A stretch of 64,000 bases of DNA from Lepisosteus oculatus (taxonomy: Eukaryota; Chordata; Actinopteri; Semionotiformes; Lepisosteidae), in NCBI RefSeq assembly GCF_040954835.1, contig NC_090709.1:39221475-39285474 (forward strand). The letters run 5' to 3'. The notes below the pieces were generated by a model that was given only the letters and a program-made list of their open reading frames with translations, was not told where the DNA came from and did no database searches. Below are positions 23,365-35,570 of the stretch, piece by piece. Every line of letters starts with the position of its first letter. Position 1 is the stretch's first letter. Made by a program: the position numbers and the translations under genes.

Positions 23365-26300
23365 ATGGCCACCCCAGCAACAGCACAGAACCCCAACAAG
23401 ACGTGGGAGCTGAGTCTGTATGAGTTACACAGAACTCCGCAGGTAAGAGGGAGCTGTCTGTCTCTGGGAACTCGTGTCCAGTCAGTGTGTGTGTATGAAC
23501 CCCTCTCTCTCAGTGCAGTGTTCATGTACTGGAGTGTCCAGTCAGTGTGTCTGTATGAACCCCTCTCTCTCTCAGTGCAGTGTTCATGTACTGGAGTGTC
23601 CAGTCAGTGTGTCTGTATGAACCCCTCTCTCTCTCAGTGCAGTGTTCATGTCCTGGAGTGTCCAGTCAGGGTGTGTGTATGAACCCCTCTCTCTCTCAGT
23701 GCAGTGTTCATGTACTGGAGTGTCCAGTCAGTGTGTCTGTATGAACCCCTCTCTCTCTCAGTGCAGTGTTCATGTACTGGAGTGTCCAGTCAGTGTGTGT
23801 GTATGAACCCCTCTCTCTCTCAGTGCAGTGTTCATGTACTGGAGTGTCCAGTCAGTGTGTCTGTATGAACCCCTCTCTCTCTCAGTGCAGTGTTCATGTC
23901 CTGGAGTGTCCAGTCAGGGTGTGTGTATGAACCCCTCTCTCTCTCAGTGCAGTGTTCATGTACTGGAGTGTCCAGTCAGGGTGTGTGTATGAACCCCTCT
24001 CTCTCTCCTGTGCAGGAGGCGATCATGGACGGGACAGAAATCGCTGTCTCTCCCCGCAGTCTCCACAGTGAGCTCATGTGCCCCATCTGCCTGGACATGC
24101 TGAAGAACACCATGACCACCAAGGAGTGTCTCCATCGCTTCTGCTCCGACTGCATCGTCACTGCGCTGCGGTCAGGGTACGAGCCAGCCTCCTCTGCACA
24201 GGGTGACACCCAGCGTCTGCCTGCCTGCCTGTCTGTCTGTCTGGGCCGCTGGCCCTGTCAATAACCCCTCTGTCTCCAGTGTGATGATCCCTGTGGGTTA
24301 ACCCCTCTGTCTCTCTCCGGGGTGATGATCCCTGTGGGTTAACCCCTCTGTCTCTCTCCGGGGTGACGATCCCTGTGGATGAACCCCCCTGTCTCTCTCC
24401 GGGGTGACGATCCCTGTGGATGAACCCCTCTGTCTCCAGTGTGATGATCCCTGTGGGTTAACCCCTCTGTCTCTCTCCGGGGTGATGATCCCTGTGGACT
24501 AACCCCCCTGTCTCTCCCTGTGGACGACCCCCCTGTCTCTCCAGGAACAAGGAGTGCCCGACCTGCAGGAAGAAGCTGGTGTCGAAGCGCTCCCTGCGGC
24601 CCGACCCGAACTTCGACGCCCTGATCTCCAAGATCTACCCCAGCCGGGACGAGTACGAGGCCCACCAGGACCGGGTGCTGGCCCGGCTCAGCCGGCTGCA
24701 CAACCAGCAGGCGCTGAGCTCCAGCATCGAGGAGGGGCTCAAGATGCAGGCCATGCACAGGTACCGGGCCGCACTGGACTGGCACCGGCGCCGACTGGAC
24801 TGGACCACACTGGACTGACACAGGTGCTGATCGGACTGGACTGGACCACACTGGACTGGCACCGGCGCCGACTGGACTGGACTGGACCACACTGGACTGG
24901 CACAGGCGCCGACTGGACTGGACTGGACCACACTGGACTGACACAGGTGCTGATCGGACTGGACTGGACTGGCCCACAGCGGACTGGACTGGACTGGACC
25001 ACACTGGATTGGCACAGGCGCCGACTGGACTGGGCCGGGCCTGACTGACACGGGCACCGACTGGACTGGACTGGATCACACTGGATTGGCACAGGCGCCG
25101 ACTGGACTGGGCCGGGCCTGACTGACACGGGCACCGACTGGACTGGACTGGATCACACTGGACTGACACAGGTGCTGATTGGACTGGACTGGACTGGCCC
25201 ACAGCGGACTGGACTGGACTGGCCCACAGCGGACTGACACAGGTGCTGATCGGACTGGACTGGACTGGCCCACACTGGACTGACACAGGTGCTGATCGGA
25301 CTGGACTGGACTGGTGCTGATCGGACTGGACTGGCCCACACTGGACTGACACAGGTGCTGATCGGACTGGACTGGACTGGCCCACACTGGACTGACACAG
25401 GTGCTGATCGGACTGGACTGGACTGGCCCACAGCGGACTGACACAGGTGCTGACCGGACTGGCCCGGCCCGGAGCTCCCCAGCGGGCCCGGCGCTGACCC
25501 ACTCCCCCTCCCCCCCAGGGCCCAGCGGGTCAGGAAGCAGCAGCACGAGAGTGACAACACCACCTTCAGCGGCGGGGAGGACAACTGCGACTCGCGGTCC
25601 CACGTGTCCCACGGCTCGGCCCAGAGCGCCGGCGCCGCCCCGCCCGAGGCCGGGCCCAGCCGGCACAAGCGCTCCCGGGCCTCCGACGACTCGGACCGGG
25701 CCAGCCCCCCGCCCCACGAGAGCTCGGGCTCCGAGATCGAGCTGGTGTTCTGCCCACACCCCCTGCTGGTGGACAGGGAGCAGTACAGCCAGACCAGGTA
25801 CTGGAGAGAGGAGTGAGAGAGACAGGAGAGACAGGAGAGACAGGAGAGACGGGAGAGAGAGGAGTGAGAGAGAGGAGAGAGAGATCGAGCTGGTGTTCTG
25901 CCCACACCCCCTGCTGGTGGACAGGGAGCAGTACAGCCAGACCAGGTACTGGAGAGAGGAGTGAGAGAGACAGGAGAGACGGGAGAGAGACAGGAGAGAG
26001 AGGAGTGAGAGAGAGGAGAGAGAGATCGAGCTGGTGTTCTGCCCACACCCCCTGCTGGTGGACAGGGAGCAGTACAGCCAGACCAGGTACTGGAGAGAGG
26101 AGTGAGAGAGAGGAGAGACAGGAGAGACAGGAGAGAGTGGGAGAGAGGAGAGAGATAGAGACAGGATAGAGAGATGACAGGAGAGGGGGACAGGACAGAG
26201 AGGAGAGAGAGAGAGGAGAGACAGGAGAGAGTGGGAGACAGGAGAGAGGAGAGAGATAGAGAGATGACAGGAGAGGGGGACAGGACAGAGAGGAGAGACA

Positions 26301-27959
26301 GGAGAGAGTGGGAGACAGGAGAGAGGAGAGAGATAGAGACAGGATAGAGAGATGACAGGAGAGGGGGACAGGACAGAGAGGAGACAGAGAGGAGAGAGAC
26401 AGGACTCACTCCCTGACTGTCTCTTTTTCTCTGACTGTCTCCCTGTCTCCCTCTCTCTCCCTGCGTCTCCCTTCCCACCTGTCTCTCTCTCTCTCTCCCC
26501 CTCCCTCCCTGTCTCTCTCTCTCTCCCCCTCTCTTCTACCCTGCCCTTCTCTCTCTCCCCCTCCCTCCCTGCCTGTCTCTCTCTCTCTCTCCCGCCCGTC
26601 TCCCTGTCTCTCTCTCAGGTACGTCAAGACGACAGCCAACGCCACAGTGGACCACCTGTCCAAGTACCTGGCCCTGCGCATCGCGCTGGAGGAGAGACAG
26701 GCGGACAGGCAGGCGGGGGGCGAGGGGGGCGAGGGGGGCGCCGGCGCGGCCAGCCTGCAGGACGTCAGCGAGAAGCAGTACACCATCTACATCACCACCA
26801 CAGCGGGGCAGTTCACCGTGAGTGTCCCCCCCTCCTGTCCTCTCCTCTCCCCCCCTCCTGTCCTCTCTCCCTCTCTCCTGTCCCCTCCTTTCCCCTCTCC
26901 TGTCCCCTCCTTTCCCCTCTCCTGTCCCCTCTCCCCCTCTCCTGTCCTCTCTCCCCCTCTCCTGTCCTCTCTCCCCCCCTCCTGTCCTCTCTCCCTCTCT
27001 CCTGTCCTCTCTCCCTCTCTCCTGTCCCCTCCTTTCCCCTCTCCTGTCCTCTCTCCCCCTCTCCTGTCCTCTCCCCCTCTCCTGTCCTCTCTCCCTCTCC
27101 TGTCCCCTCCTTTCCCCTCTCCTGTCCCCTCCTTTCCCCTCTCCTGTCCTCTCTCCCCCTCTCCTGTCCTCTCTCCCTCTTCTGTCCTCTCTCCCCCTCT
27201 CCTGTCCTCTCCCCCTCTCCTGTCCTCTCCTTTCCCCTCTCCTGTCCTCTCTCCCCCTCTCCTGTCCTCTCCTTTCCCCTCTCCTGTCCTCTCTCCCCCT
27301 CTCCTGTCCTCTCCCCCCCTCCTGTCCTCTCTCCCTGTCCTGTCTCCTCCTGTTCTATCTCTCACTCTGACAGTGAGACAGGTTCTCTCACTCTCTGACG
27401 GTGAGACAGGTTCTCTCTCTGACAGACACTCAATGGCTCTCTCTCTCTGACAGTGAGACAGGTCCTCTCTCTCTCTCTGACAGTGAGGCAGGTCCTCTCC
27501 CCCTCTCCTGTCCTCTCTCCCTCTCCTGTCCCCTCCTTTCCCCTCTCCTGTCCTCTCCCCCCCTCCTGTCCTCTCCTTTCCCCTCTCCTGTCCTCTCTCC
27601 CCCCCTCCTGTCCTCTCTCTCCCCCTCCTGTCCTCTCTCCCTGTCCTGTCTCCTCCTGTTCTATCTCTCACTCTGACAGTGAGGCAGGTTCTCTCACTCT
27701 CTGACGGTGAGACAGGTTCTCTCTCTGACAGACACTCAATGGCTCTCTCTCTCTCTGACAGTGAGGCAGGTCCTCTCTCTCTCTCGCTGACAGTGAGACA
27801 GGTCCTCTCTCTCTCTCGCTGACAGTGAGACAGGTCCTCTCTCTCTCTCTCTCACAGACGCTCAATGGCTCTCTCACTCTGGAGCTCGTGAACGAGAAGT
27901 TTTGGAAGGTCAGCAAACCCCTCGAGCTGTACTACGCCCCCACCAAGGAGCAGAAGTGA
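23365..27959 (+). CDS. ring1: RING1, E3 ubiquitin ligase of Polycomb repressive complex 1
   Basis: Catalytic PRC1 subunit that mono-ubiquitinates histone H2A in the nucleus. Exons: 23365-23442, 24016-24176, 24545-24760, 25519-25797, 26619-26817, 27858-27959. Phases fit and give 344 aa (human RING1 is about 406, RNF2 about 336). The start is [20 protein letters not shown], the RING1 N terminus. The C3HC4 RING has C48, C51, C64, H66, C69, C72, C84 and C87. A Ser/Asp-rich linker with a basic KRSRASDD follows. The RAWUL (Cbx/RYBP-binding) domain covers about residues 222-344 and ends [16 protein letters not shown]1 rather than RNF2 is favoured by the N terminus, the Gly/Ala-rich insert after LRIALEERQ, and linkage to RPS18/VPS52. 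The start exon has its own acceptor CTCCTCAG at 23350. Introns are packed with minisatellites, two of which copy exon ends. Confidence 0.95.
23476..24003 (+). repeat. 62-bp minisatellite, ~8 copies, RING1 intron 1
   Basis: Same unit and same gene-sense orientation as the ATF6B arrays. It ends in GTATGAACCCCTCTCTCTCT, which continues into the real acceptor CCTGTGCAG at 24015. Some copies have TGTCCTGG instead of TGTACTGG. Confidence 0.95.
24270..24540 (+). repeat. ~41-bp repeat, ~6 copies, RING1 intron 2
   Basis: Unit GTGATGATCCCTGTGGGTTA plus ACCCCTCTGTCTCTCTCCGG. Its second half (AACCCCTCTGTCTCTC) resembles the tail of the 62-bp family. It runs up to the acceptor CTCTCCAG at 24544. Confidence 0.88.
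24765..25465 (+). repeat. ACTGG-based array in RING1 intron 3
   Basis: Nested repeats of ACTGGACTGG, GGCACCGGCGCCGACTGG, CTGACACAGGTGCTGATCGG and GGCCCACAGCGG, with about 45-80-bp higher-order periods. Long antisense ORFs here are artefacts of the repeat. Confidence 0.9.
25730..26092 (+). repeat. ring1: RING1 exon 4 3' end and donor in three tandem copies
   Basis: The last ~65 nt of exon 4 (GAGATCGAGCTGGTGTTCTG ... CAGACCAG|GTACTGG) are repeated with their donor at about 25881-25945 and 26033-26086, separated by GAGAGACAGG purine repeats. The downstream copies lack any pyrimidine tract or acceptor. All three donors are identical. Reading on from any copy hits a TGA within seven codons (RYWREE-stop). 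Confidence 0.95.
25803..26617 (+). repeat. Purine-rich block switching to pyrimidine-rich block, RING1 intron 4
   Basis: 25803-26403 is GAGAGACAGGAGAGA-type purine-rich DNA, apart from the two exon copies. 26404-26617 is CTCCCTGTCTCTCTCT-type pyrimidine-rich DNA and ends in the acceptor of exon 5. The two halves are imperfect reverse complements and could fold as a hairpin in the pre-mRNA. Confidence 0.85.
26822..27850 (+). repeat. CT-rich arrays with partial copies of the exon 6 acceptor, RING1 intron 5
   Basis: CCTCTCCTGTCCTCTCTCCC repeats fill 26822-27360 and 27495-27660, with GACAGTGAGACAGGTTCTCT repeats between and after. Two stretches near 27423 and 27729 read CAGACACTCAATGGCTCTCT, which matches the exon 6 start (CAG|ACGCTCAATGGCTCTCT) and so places decoy acceptors inside the intron. 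Confidence 0.85.
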
Positions 27960-28079
27960 GGGAGGGGTCCAGCTCTCACCCTGTCTCACCCCTCCTGCGT
28001 CTGGACAGACAAGTTTTGCTCTGCTCTACGAGATGGAAGCTGATTCTGGAGTTTTCTACAGCCTGTTTTATACCGAAGG

Positions 28080-28085
28080 AATAAA
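28080..28085 (+). terminator. ring1: Polyadenylation signal AATAAA (RING1, proximal)
   Basis: First AATAAA, 121 bp after the RING1 stop (TGA 27957-27959), followed by CT/GT-rich sequence. Confidence 0.7.
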
Positions 28086-28089
28086 TCTG

Positions 28090-29060
28090 TCCTCTCTCTC
28101 TGTACAGTGTCTCTCTGTCCTCTCTCTGTGTACAGTCTCCCTCTGTCCTCTCCTTTTCTCTGTACAGCGTGTCTCTCTGTCCTCTCTCGCTGTAGTATGT
28201 CTCTCGGTCCTCTCTCTCTGTACAGTGTCTCTCTGTCCTCTCTGTGTACAGTCTCTCTCTGTCTCTATACAGTGTCTCCCTCTGTCCTCTTTTTCTCTGT
28301 ACAGTGCGTCTCTCTGTACTCTGTCTCTCATTGTCCTCTCTCGCTGTAGTGTGTCTCTCTCTGTACAGTGTGTAACACCTGTCTCTTTCTCCCAGCCTGT
28401 GTGCAGGGTGTCTGTCCTGCCCGTCTCTCTCTCTTTACAGTGTGTTATCACAGAGCTCTGTCTCTCTCTCTCTGTACAGTGTTATCACAGAGCCCTGTCT
28501 CTCTCTCTCTGTGCAGTGTTATCACAGAGCCCTGTCTCTCTCTCTCTGTACAGTGTGTTATCACAGAGCCCTGTCTCTCTCTCTCTGTGCAGTGTGTTAT
28601 CACAGAGCCCTGTCTCTCCCTCTGTAGTGTGTTATCACAGAGCCCTGTCTCTCTCTCTCTGTGTGCAGTGTGTTATCACAGAGCCCTGTCTCTCTCTCTC
28701 TGTACAGTGTGTTATCAGAGCCCTGTCTCTCTCTCTGTACAGTGTTTTCAGAGCCCTGTCTCTCTCTCTGCGCAGTGTTATCTCCGAGCTGACTGACACA
28801 CTGACGCTCTGACACATTGACGTACACACTGACTCTGACACATTGACACTGACTGAAATATTGACACACTGACTGAAACACTGACATTAACGTACACACT
28901 GACTCTCTGACACATTGACACTCTGACACTGACTGACTGAAACACTGACACACTGAAGTACACACTTATTGACACTCTGACACTGAAACACTGACACATT
29001 GACACTCTGACACTGACTGACTGAAACACTGACACACTGAAGTACACACTGACGCACTGA
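28090..29060 (+). repeat. CTCTCTGTACAGTGT repeats and GACACACTGAC repeats downstream of RING1
   Basis: 28090-28430 has irregular TCTCTCTGTACAGTGTCTCT repeats. 28430-28790 is a ~37-bp unit with GTACAGTGTGTTATCACAGA. 28795-29060 is a ~45-bp degenerate repeat of ACTGACTGAAACACTGACAC. No gene is seen. Confidence 0.8.
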
Positions 29061-29161
29061 TTAAAACACACTTGCGCCCCGACACACAGCCCCCTCCCTG
29101 TGCTGAGCTGATCCCTCTGGTAGAGACACACTAGTCCTGCGTCTGTCTGCTCCCGTCCCAC

Positions 29162-29167
29162 AATAAA
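29162..29167 (+). terminator. Possible distal polyadenylation signal AATAAA
   Basis: CCCACAATAAACTTTTCTAG lies in single-copy sequence 1.2 kb after the RING1 stop. It could be an alternative RING1 3' end. Confidence 0.4.
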
Positions 29168-29329
29168 CTTTTCTAGAAGCGCAGACCCTCTCGGTCTCGT
29201 TATTGGGGGAGGTGGCCCTCGCCCCCGGTAGTGCTGTAGTGCGTGTGTGTGTGTGCGTGGTGTCTGGTCGGACGGGCGGGTGCGTGCTTTCCCGTGTGCG
29301 GAGGCCCTGCAGGAAGTGCCCACCTGCGC

Positions 29330-29540
29330 CACTTCCTGCCTCTGCGGGAGCACACCGAGGGGGCGGGCCCAGCTCCCCGATTGGCCGAGGCAGAGAGGAA
29401 GGGCAGAGGCCGCTCCCCGATTGGCTGGGCCTGCGTCACCTGCGGGATGGAGCCAAACGCCGCCCTGCTGGGGAGACACCGGAAGAGCAGAGGGGCAGGG
29501 GCGCCCCCCGCTGGCAGGTGGGTGACACCAGTACCCCCCC
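29330..29540 (+). promoter_or_regulatory. GC-rich patch with paired inverted CCAAT boxes
   Basis: CCCCGATTGGC occurs twice, near 29376 and 29416, about 40 bp apart. GGGGGCGGGCC is adjacent, and GGCAGGTGGGTGAC downstream (29513-29526) could be a donor. GCGCCCCCCGCTGGCA (29501-29516) is a near-match to a reverse CTCF motif. It may be an unannotated promoter, a decayed SINE pair or nothing; no ORF supports a protein gene. Confidence 0.3.
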
Positions 29541-29764
29541 TCCCAGGGGCGCAGCTGAAAGGGGGGCGGGGTTTGAGTCCAGGCCTCTCGGACAGCGTAC
29601 TCCCACTGGCGGGGTGGAGGAGCCCCAGCCCGAGCAGTACAGGGTCACGGGCCCCAGCAAGAGACCCCCCGTCTCTCTGTGAAGGACTGGGCTCACAGCG
29701 GCCCCCGTCCTCCTCCAGCCCAGCTCCTGCAGGGAGTCCTCCGGTCCCAGCGACTGTCCACAGT

Positions 29765-30078
29765 GAGGCATCTGTGTGTGTGCACACTGTCCCAGGTCTG
29801 GCACTGTCCTCTGTGTGTGTGTGCACACTGTCCCAGGTCTGGCACTGTCCTGTGTGAGTTTGTGTGCACTGTTGCAGGTCTGGCACTGTCTGTGTCTGTC
29901 TGTGCGCTGTCCCAGGTCTGGCACTGTCCTGTGTGTGTGTGAGTGAGTGAGAGAGAGAGAGCACTGTCCCAGGTCTGGCACTGTCCTGTGTGTGTGTGTA
30001 CGCTGTCCCAGGTCTGGCACTGTCCTGTGTGTGTGTGTGTGCACTGTCCCAGGTCTGGCACTGTCGTGTGTGTGTTTA
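29765..30078 (+). repeat. ~40-bp GT-rich repeat, ~7 copies
   Basis: Unit GTCCCAGGTCTGGCACTGTC followed by CTGTGTGTGTGTG, in the RING1-RPS18 spacer. Variants include a ~65-bp unit carrying GAGTGAGAGAGAG. Confidence 0.9.
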
Positions 30079-30405
30079 TTGTATAATCCAGTGTATTCTT
30101 AACGCGATGTTGGATTATATGGTAGTTGCAGTTTGGTGTGGCGATGCCAAAAGCAACTCTCCACCCTTTTGGAGGGACACTGAAGTGATAGCTGAATAGC
30201 ACAGCTTGGGACAAAACACCAGGCCCAAGCAGGAGCTTCCCCCAACCCCTCAGGGTCACGACACAGCCGGAGCGAGCTCCCCCCTACCCCACACCTGATC
30301 GAGGGCCACGCTCCCCCTGTGCCAGATGACTGAGCGGCGCGAGCCCCCACCCCCACAGACCACACACCAGGCAGAGGGCAGACACAGACGTGAGTGTGCT
30401 GGGCA
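30079..30405 (+). other. Single-copy spacer between the 29.8-30.1 kb array and the RPS18 3' end
   Basis: No gene or repeat recognised. Confidence 0.4.
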
Positions 30406-30407
30406 CG

Positions 30408-30413
30408 TTTATT
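30408..30413 (-). terminator. rps18: Polyadenylation signal AATAAA (RPS18)
   Basis: The minus strand reads AATAAA about 25 nt after the RPS18 stop codon, a very short 3'UTR as usual for ribosomal protein genes. Confidence 0.9.
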
Positions 30414-30435
30414 GAGGAGGACAGAGGGACAGAGT

Positions 30436-33287
<2,852 letters not shown>

Positions 33288-33420
33288 CTTGTCCGCGGGT
33301 CCCGTCGCAAAGAGGCAGAGGCCGCGCTCTCGCGAGACTATATCGCGGGATCTCCGGGGAGGGGCTTCCGGTTCCGGCGCCCGACCGCCGCCGCCCCCTC
33401 CCGAATGCCGTCCGGTGGGG
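33288..33420 (-). promoter_or_regulatory. rps18: RPS18 promoter with TOP-like start region and TCTCGCGAGA element
   Basis: Just upstream of the ATG exon the minus strand reads GCCTCTGCCTCTTTGCGACG, a 5'TOP-like pyrimidine tract of the type found at ribosomal protein gene starts. The palindrome TCTCGCGAGA (33328-33337) and GCGATATAG follow. The patch is CpG-rich. The exact start site is inferred. Confidence 0.7.
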
Positions 33421-34290
33421 AAACACGGACCGAGTTCTTCTTGTGGGCCGCTGTCGCTGCCTTTTTAAGAGGACGGCGCTCTAAGTGGTGGTGGTGGTGG
33501 GGAGAAAAAAGAAACGGTTTTAAACGACTCCCCGTGATTCTTTAAAAAAAGAAAAGAAAAGGTCTTCCTTCGGTGCGGAAGAGAGCCGCCGGCCCGGCCC
33601 CTGTGCGGCCGGTGTGTCCCCAGGTTTTCCTTCCCCCTCGACTCTGAAACTCGGATCAGCTCGTCGGCACCTTCGCCGGACTGACTTTATTATTTAATAT
33701 TTTGGTGCCCTCCGGGCCAGCGGGCGCTGGGTTTACGACGCCATTGGCTGTACTGTTGCGCGGTGCACTGGGGACTGACATGGCTTTCGAAGGCTGCGTG
33801 TTTCACTGTGGCGTTAAAAGCAGTTTCCCCCCTGATGGGCACAGAGGGGTCCGTTCTGCCTGGTGTTGGGGACAGTTTCCTCACCGAGAGAGGCGTTTGG
33901 ACTGCGGGGTACCTTCGTGTGCGGAGAGCCACAGTTATACCCCACTGACAGGGAGCTGGAAACCCCTCCGCCAGCCCGGCCAGCCCGTCCGGGACCGGGA
34001 CCGGGACCGGGACCGGACACAGCCGGTAGTGTTGGGTCCGTCCCAGTGTGTTCACACGATCCCGCCCCGTGTGTTTGTCCTCTGCACGAGTGCGAGGAAA
34101 CGCTTCCGCGCCCGTCCGCTCCAGTCCAAAGACATGAAATAAATCGCCACAAACATCAACACGGAACAGCCGCAGCGACAACGAGAAGTTTAATAACACA
34201 CGACTTGGATAACACATCCGTGTGAGCCAGCGGGAGGGGCAGAGTTCAGTAATCTGACAGCTGGAGGGGAAGAAGCCGTCTCTGAAGCTG
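33421..34290 (+). other. RPS18-VPS52 spacer, proximal part
   Basis: CpG-rich then mixed sequence, with GGGACC repeats near 33991-34015. ORFs here are short and without recognisable similarity. No gene is called. Confidence 0.4.
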
Positions 34291-34295
34291 GAAGT

Positions 34296-34545
34296 CTGCG
34301 CCTTTAATAATAATAATAATCATAATAATAATAATGAACTTTATTTTATATAGCGCCTTTAAGGTGGATGCTGCACATTGGTGGTGGTGGAGGGGAGTCC
34401 CCATTACCTGTAAAGCGCTTTGAGTGGAGTGTCCAGAAAAAGCGCTATATAAGTAAAAGCAATTATTAATTATTATTATTTAAAGGTGGCTTCTCAAAGC
34501 GCTTTACAGAATGACAGCAACAATAAATCCCCCCCAAAAATAGCT
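34296..34545 (+). mobile_element. Dispersed non-autonomous repeat with AAGCGCTTTA palindromes
   Basis: AT-repeat edges (AATAATAATAATC, TTATTAATTATTATTATT) enclose TTTATATAGCGCCTTTAAGG, GTAAAGCGCTTTGAGTG and AGCGCTATATAAG. CTCAAAGCGCTTTACAG follows in inverse orientation. This sequence type is common in fish genomes (recalled, not searched). Confidence 0.6.
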
Positions 34546-34689
34546 CCTATAACGCTGACCGGAGGGAAGGAGGGAGATAAAGTGAGGAACCGGGATGGCT
34601 GGTGTCCTGAACGATACTCCCAGCCTTCCTGAGACAGCGGGTAGTACAAATGCCCACCGTACAGGGGAGCTGAACTCTTTTTTTAGATT

Positions 34690-35335
34690 AAGTTTTTATT
34701 TAAACAGCAGAAATACAAGGGGGGAGACAAAATATTAAAACAGATACAAAAATAGACACTTGACAGCCGGAGGAATTCACAATTATAACAGCTAAAAATT
34801 AAACTTTTTACATAATTCCACGTGTTCCGACGGAGATTTTGCCTTTTGATTCTTTAAATGTCTAATCGAGTTTAAATAAAAAAAGAATTCTACCTTAAAA
34901 GCATTAATAGAGGGAGGATTCGCCAAAATAATTAACAGATTAATTACGAAGACGTATCGTTTATCCAAATCAGGTCTAATAAAATATAAAATAATATAAA
35001 AATCTCACAATTTAACATTTAACTTTAAATATTTAACAACAACATTTTGAAAATCTATCCAAAACAATTATGTATATATTTATTAACAATTAACAAACAC
35101 ACGTAACACAGATTCCTCATTCTCATTATTACAAAATACACATCAGTCATCTCGATCGTGTTTGAATCCAGAAAGTGTCAATTTAACCGGATAAAAATCT
35201 ATGAACAATCTTAAATGTTATTTCTTTAACTTCATCTGAAAGACAGTATCGATCAGTATCATTTATTTTATATTTAAATATACATTTTATTGGAATATAT
35301 TCCAATTTATTTTATATTCGAGTTCGCCGCATATG
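34690..35335 (-). mobile_element. L1/Tx1-type LINE 3' remnant (broken ORF2 C terminus)
   Basis: The minus strand from about 35310 reads ELEYIPIKCIFKYKI, then DTDRYCLSDEVKEITFKIVH, RFYPVKLTLSGFKHDRDD, a stop, then CVFCNNENE. This is the pattern of the post-RT region and C-terminal Cys motif of L1/Tx1 LINEs. Downstream pieces such as ANPPSINAFKVEFF fit the family's C-terminal tail. At least one frameshift and several stops show it is dead. It sits in the bidirectional RPS18-VPS52 spacer. Confidence 0.7.
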
Positions 35336-35570
35336 CACACAGCTAAAACTACATATAGAGTTTATAAATCTGAACATTGTCGTATGATGAAATGGTCCAT
35401 CCCGTCCATGCGACATGTTCTTCACATCAGCTACGATCTTTACGGCAAAAAAATAATAATTCAATAATAATTCAATAATAAAACCCATTAAAAAAAACCC
35501 TCAGCGCAGAGCACGCCGGGAGGCGGGCGCGGGGGCTGCTGGGAGGCGGAGGACCCGGATGCGGGCAGTG

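Noticed and set aside
25883-26090. Additional coding exons for RING1 (copies of the exon 4 end)
   Set aside because: No acceptor precedes the copies, and RAWUL sequence continues correctly only from the first donor to exon 5. Treated as decoy donors.
29203-29857. Possible protein gene in the RING1-RPS18 spacer
   Set aside because: Overlapping GC-rich ORFs in several frames, none with a recognisable domain or exon structure. Only a weak promoter-like patch is recorded.
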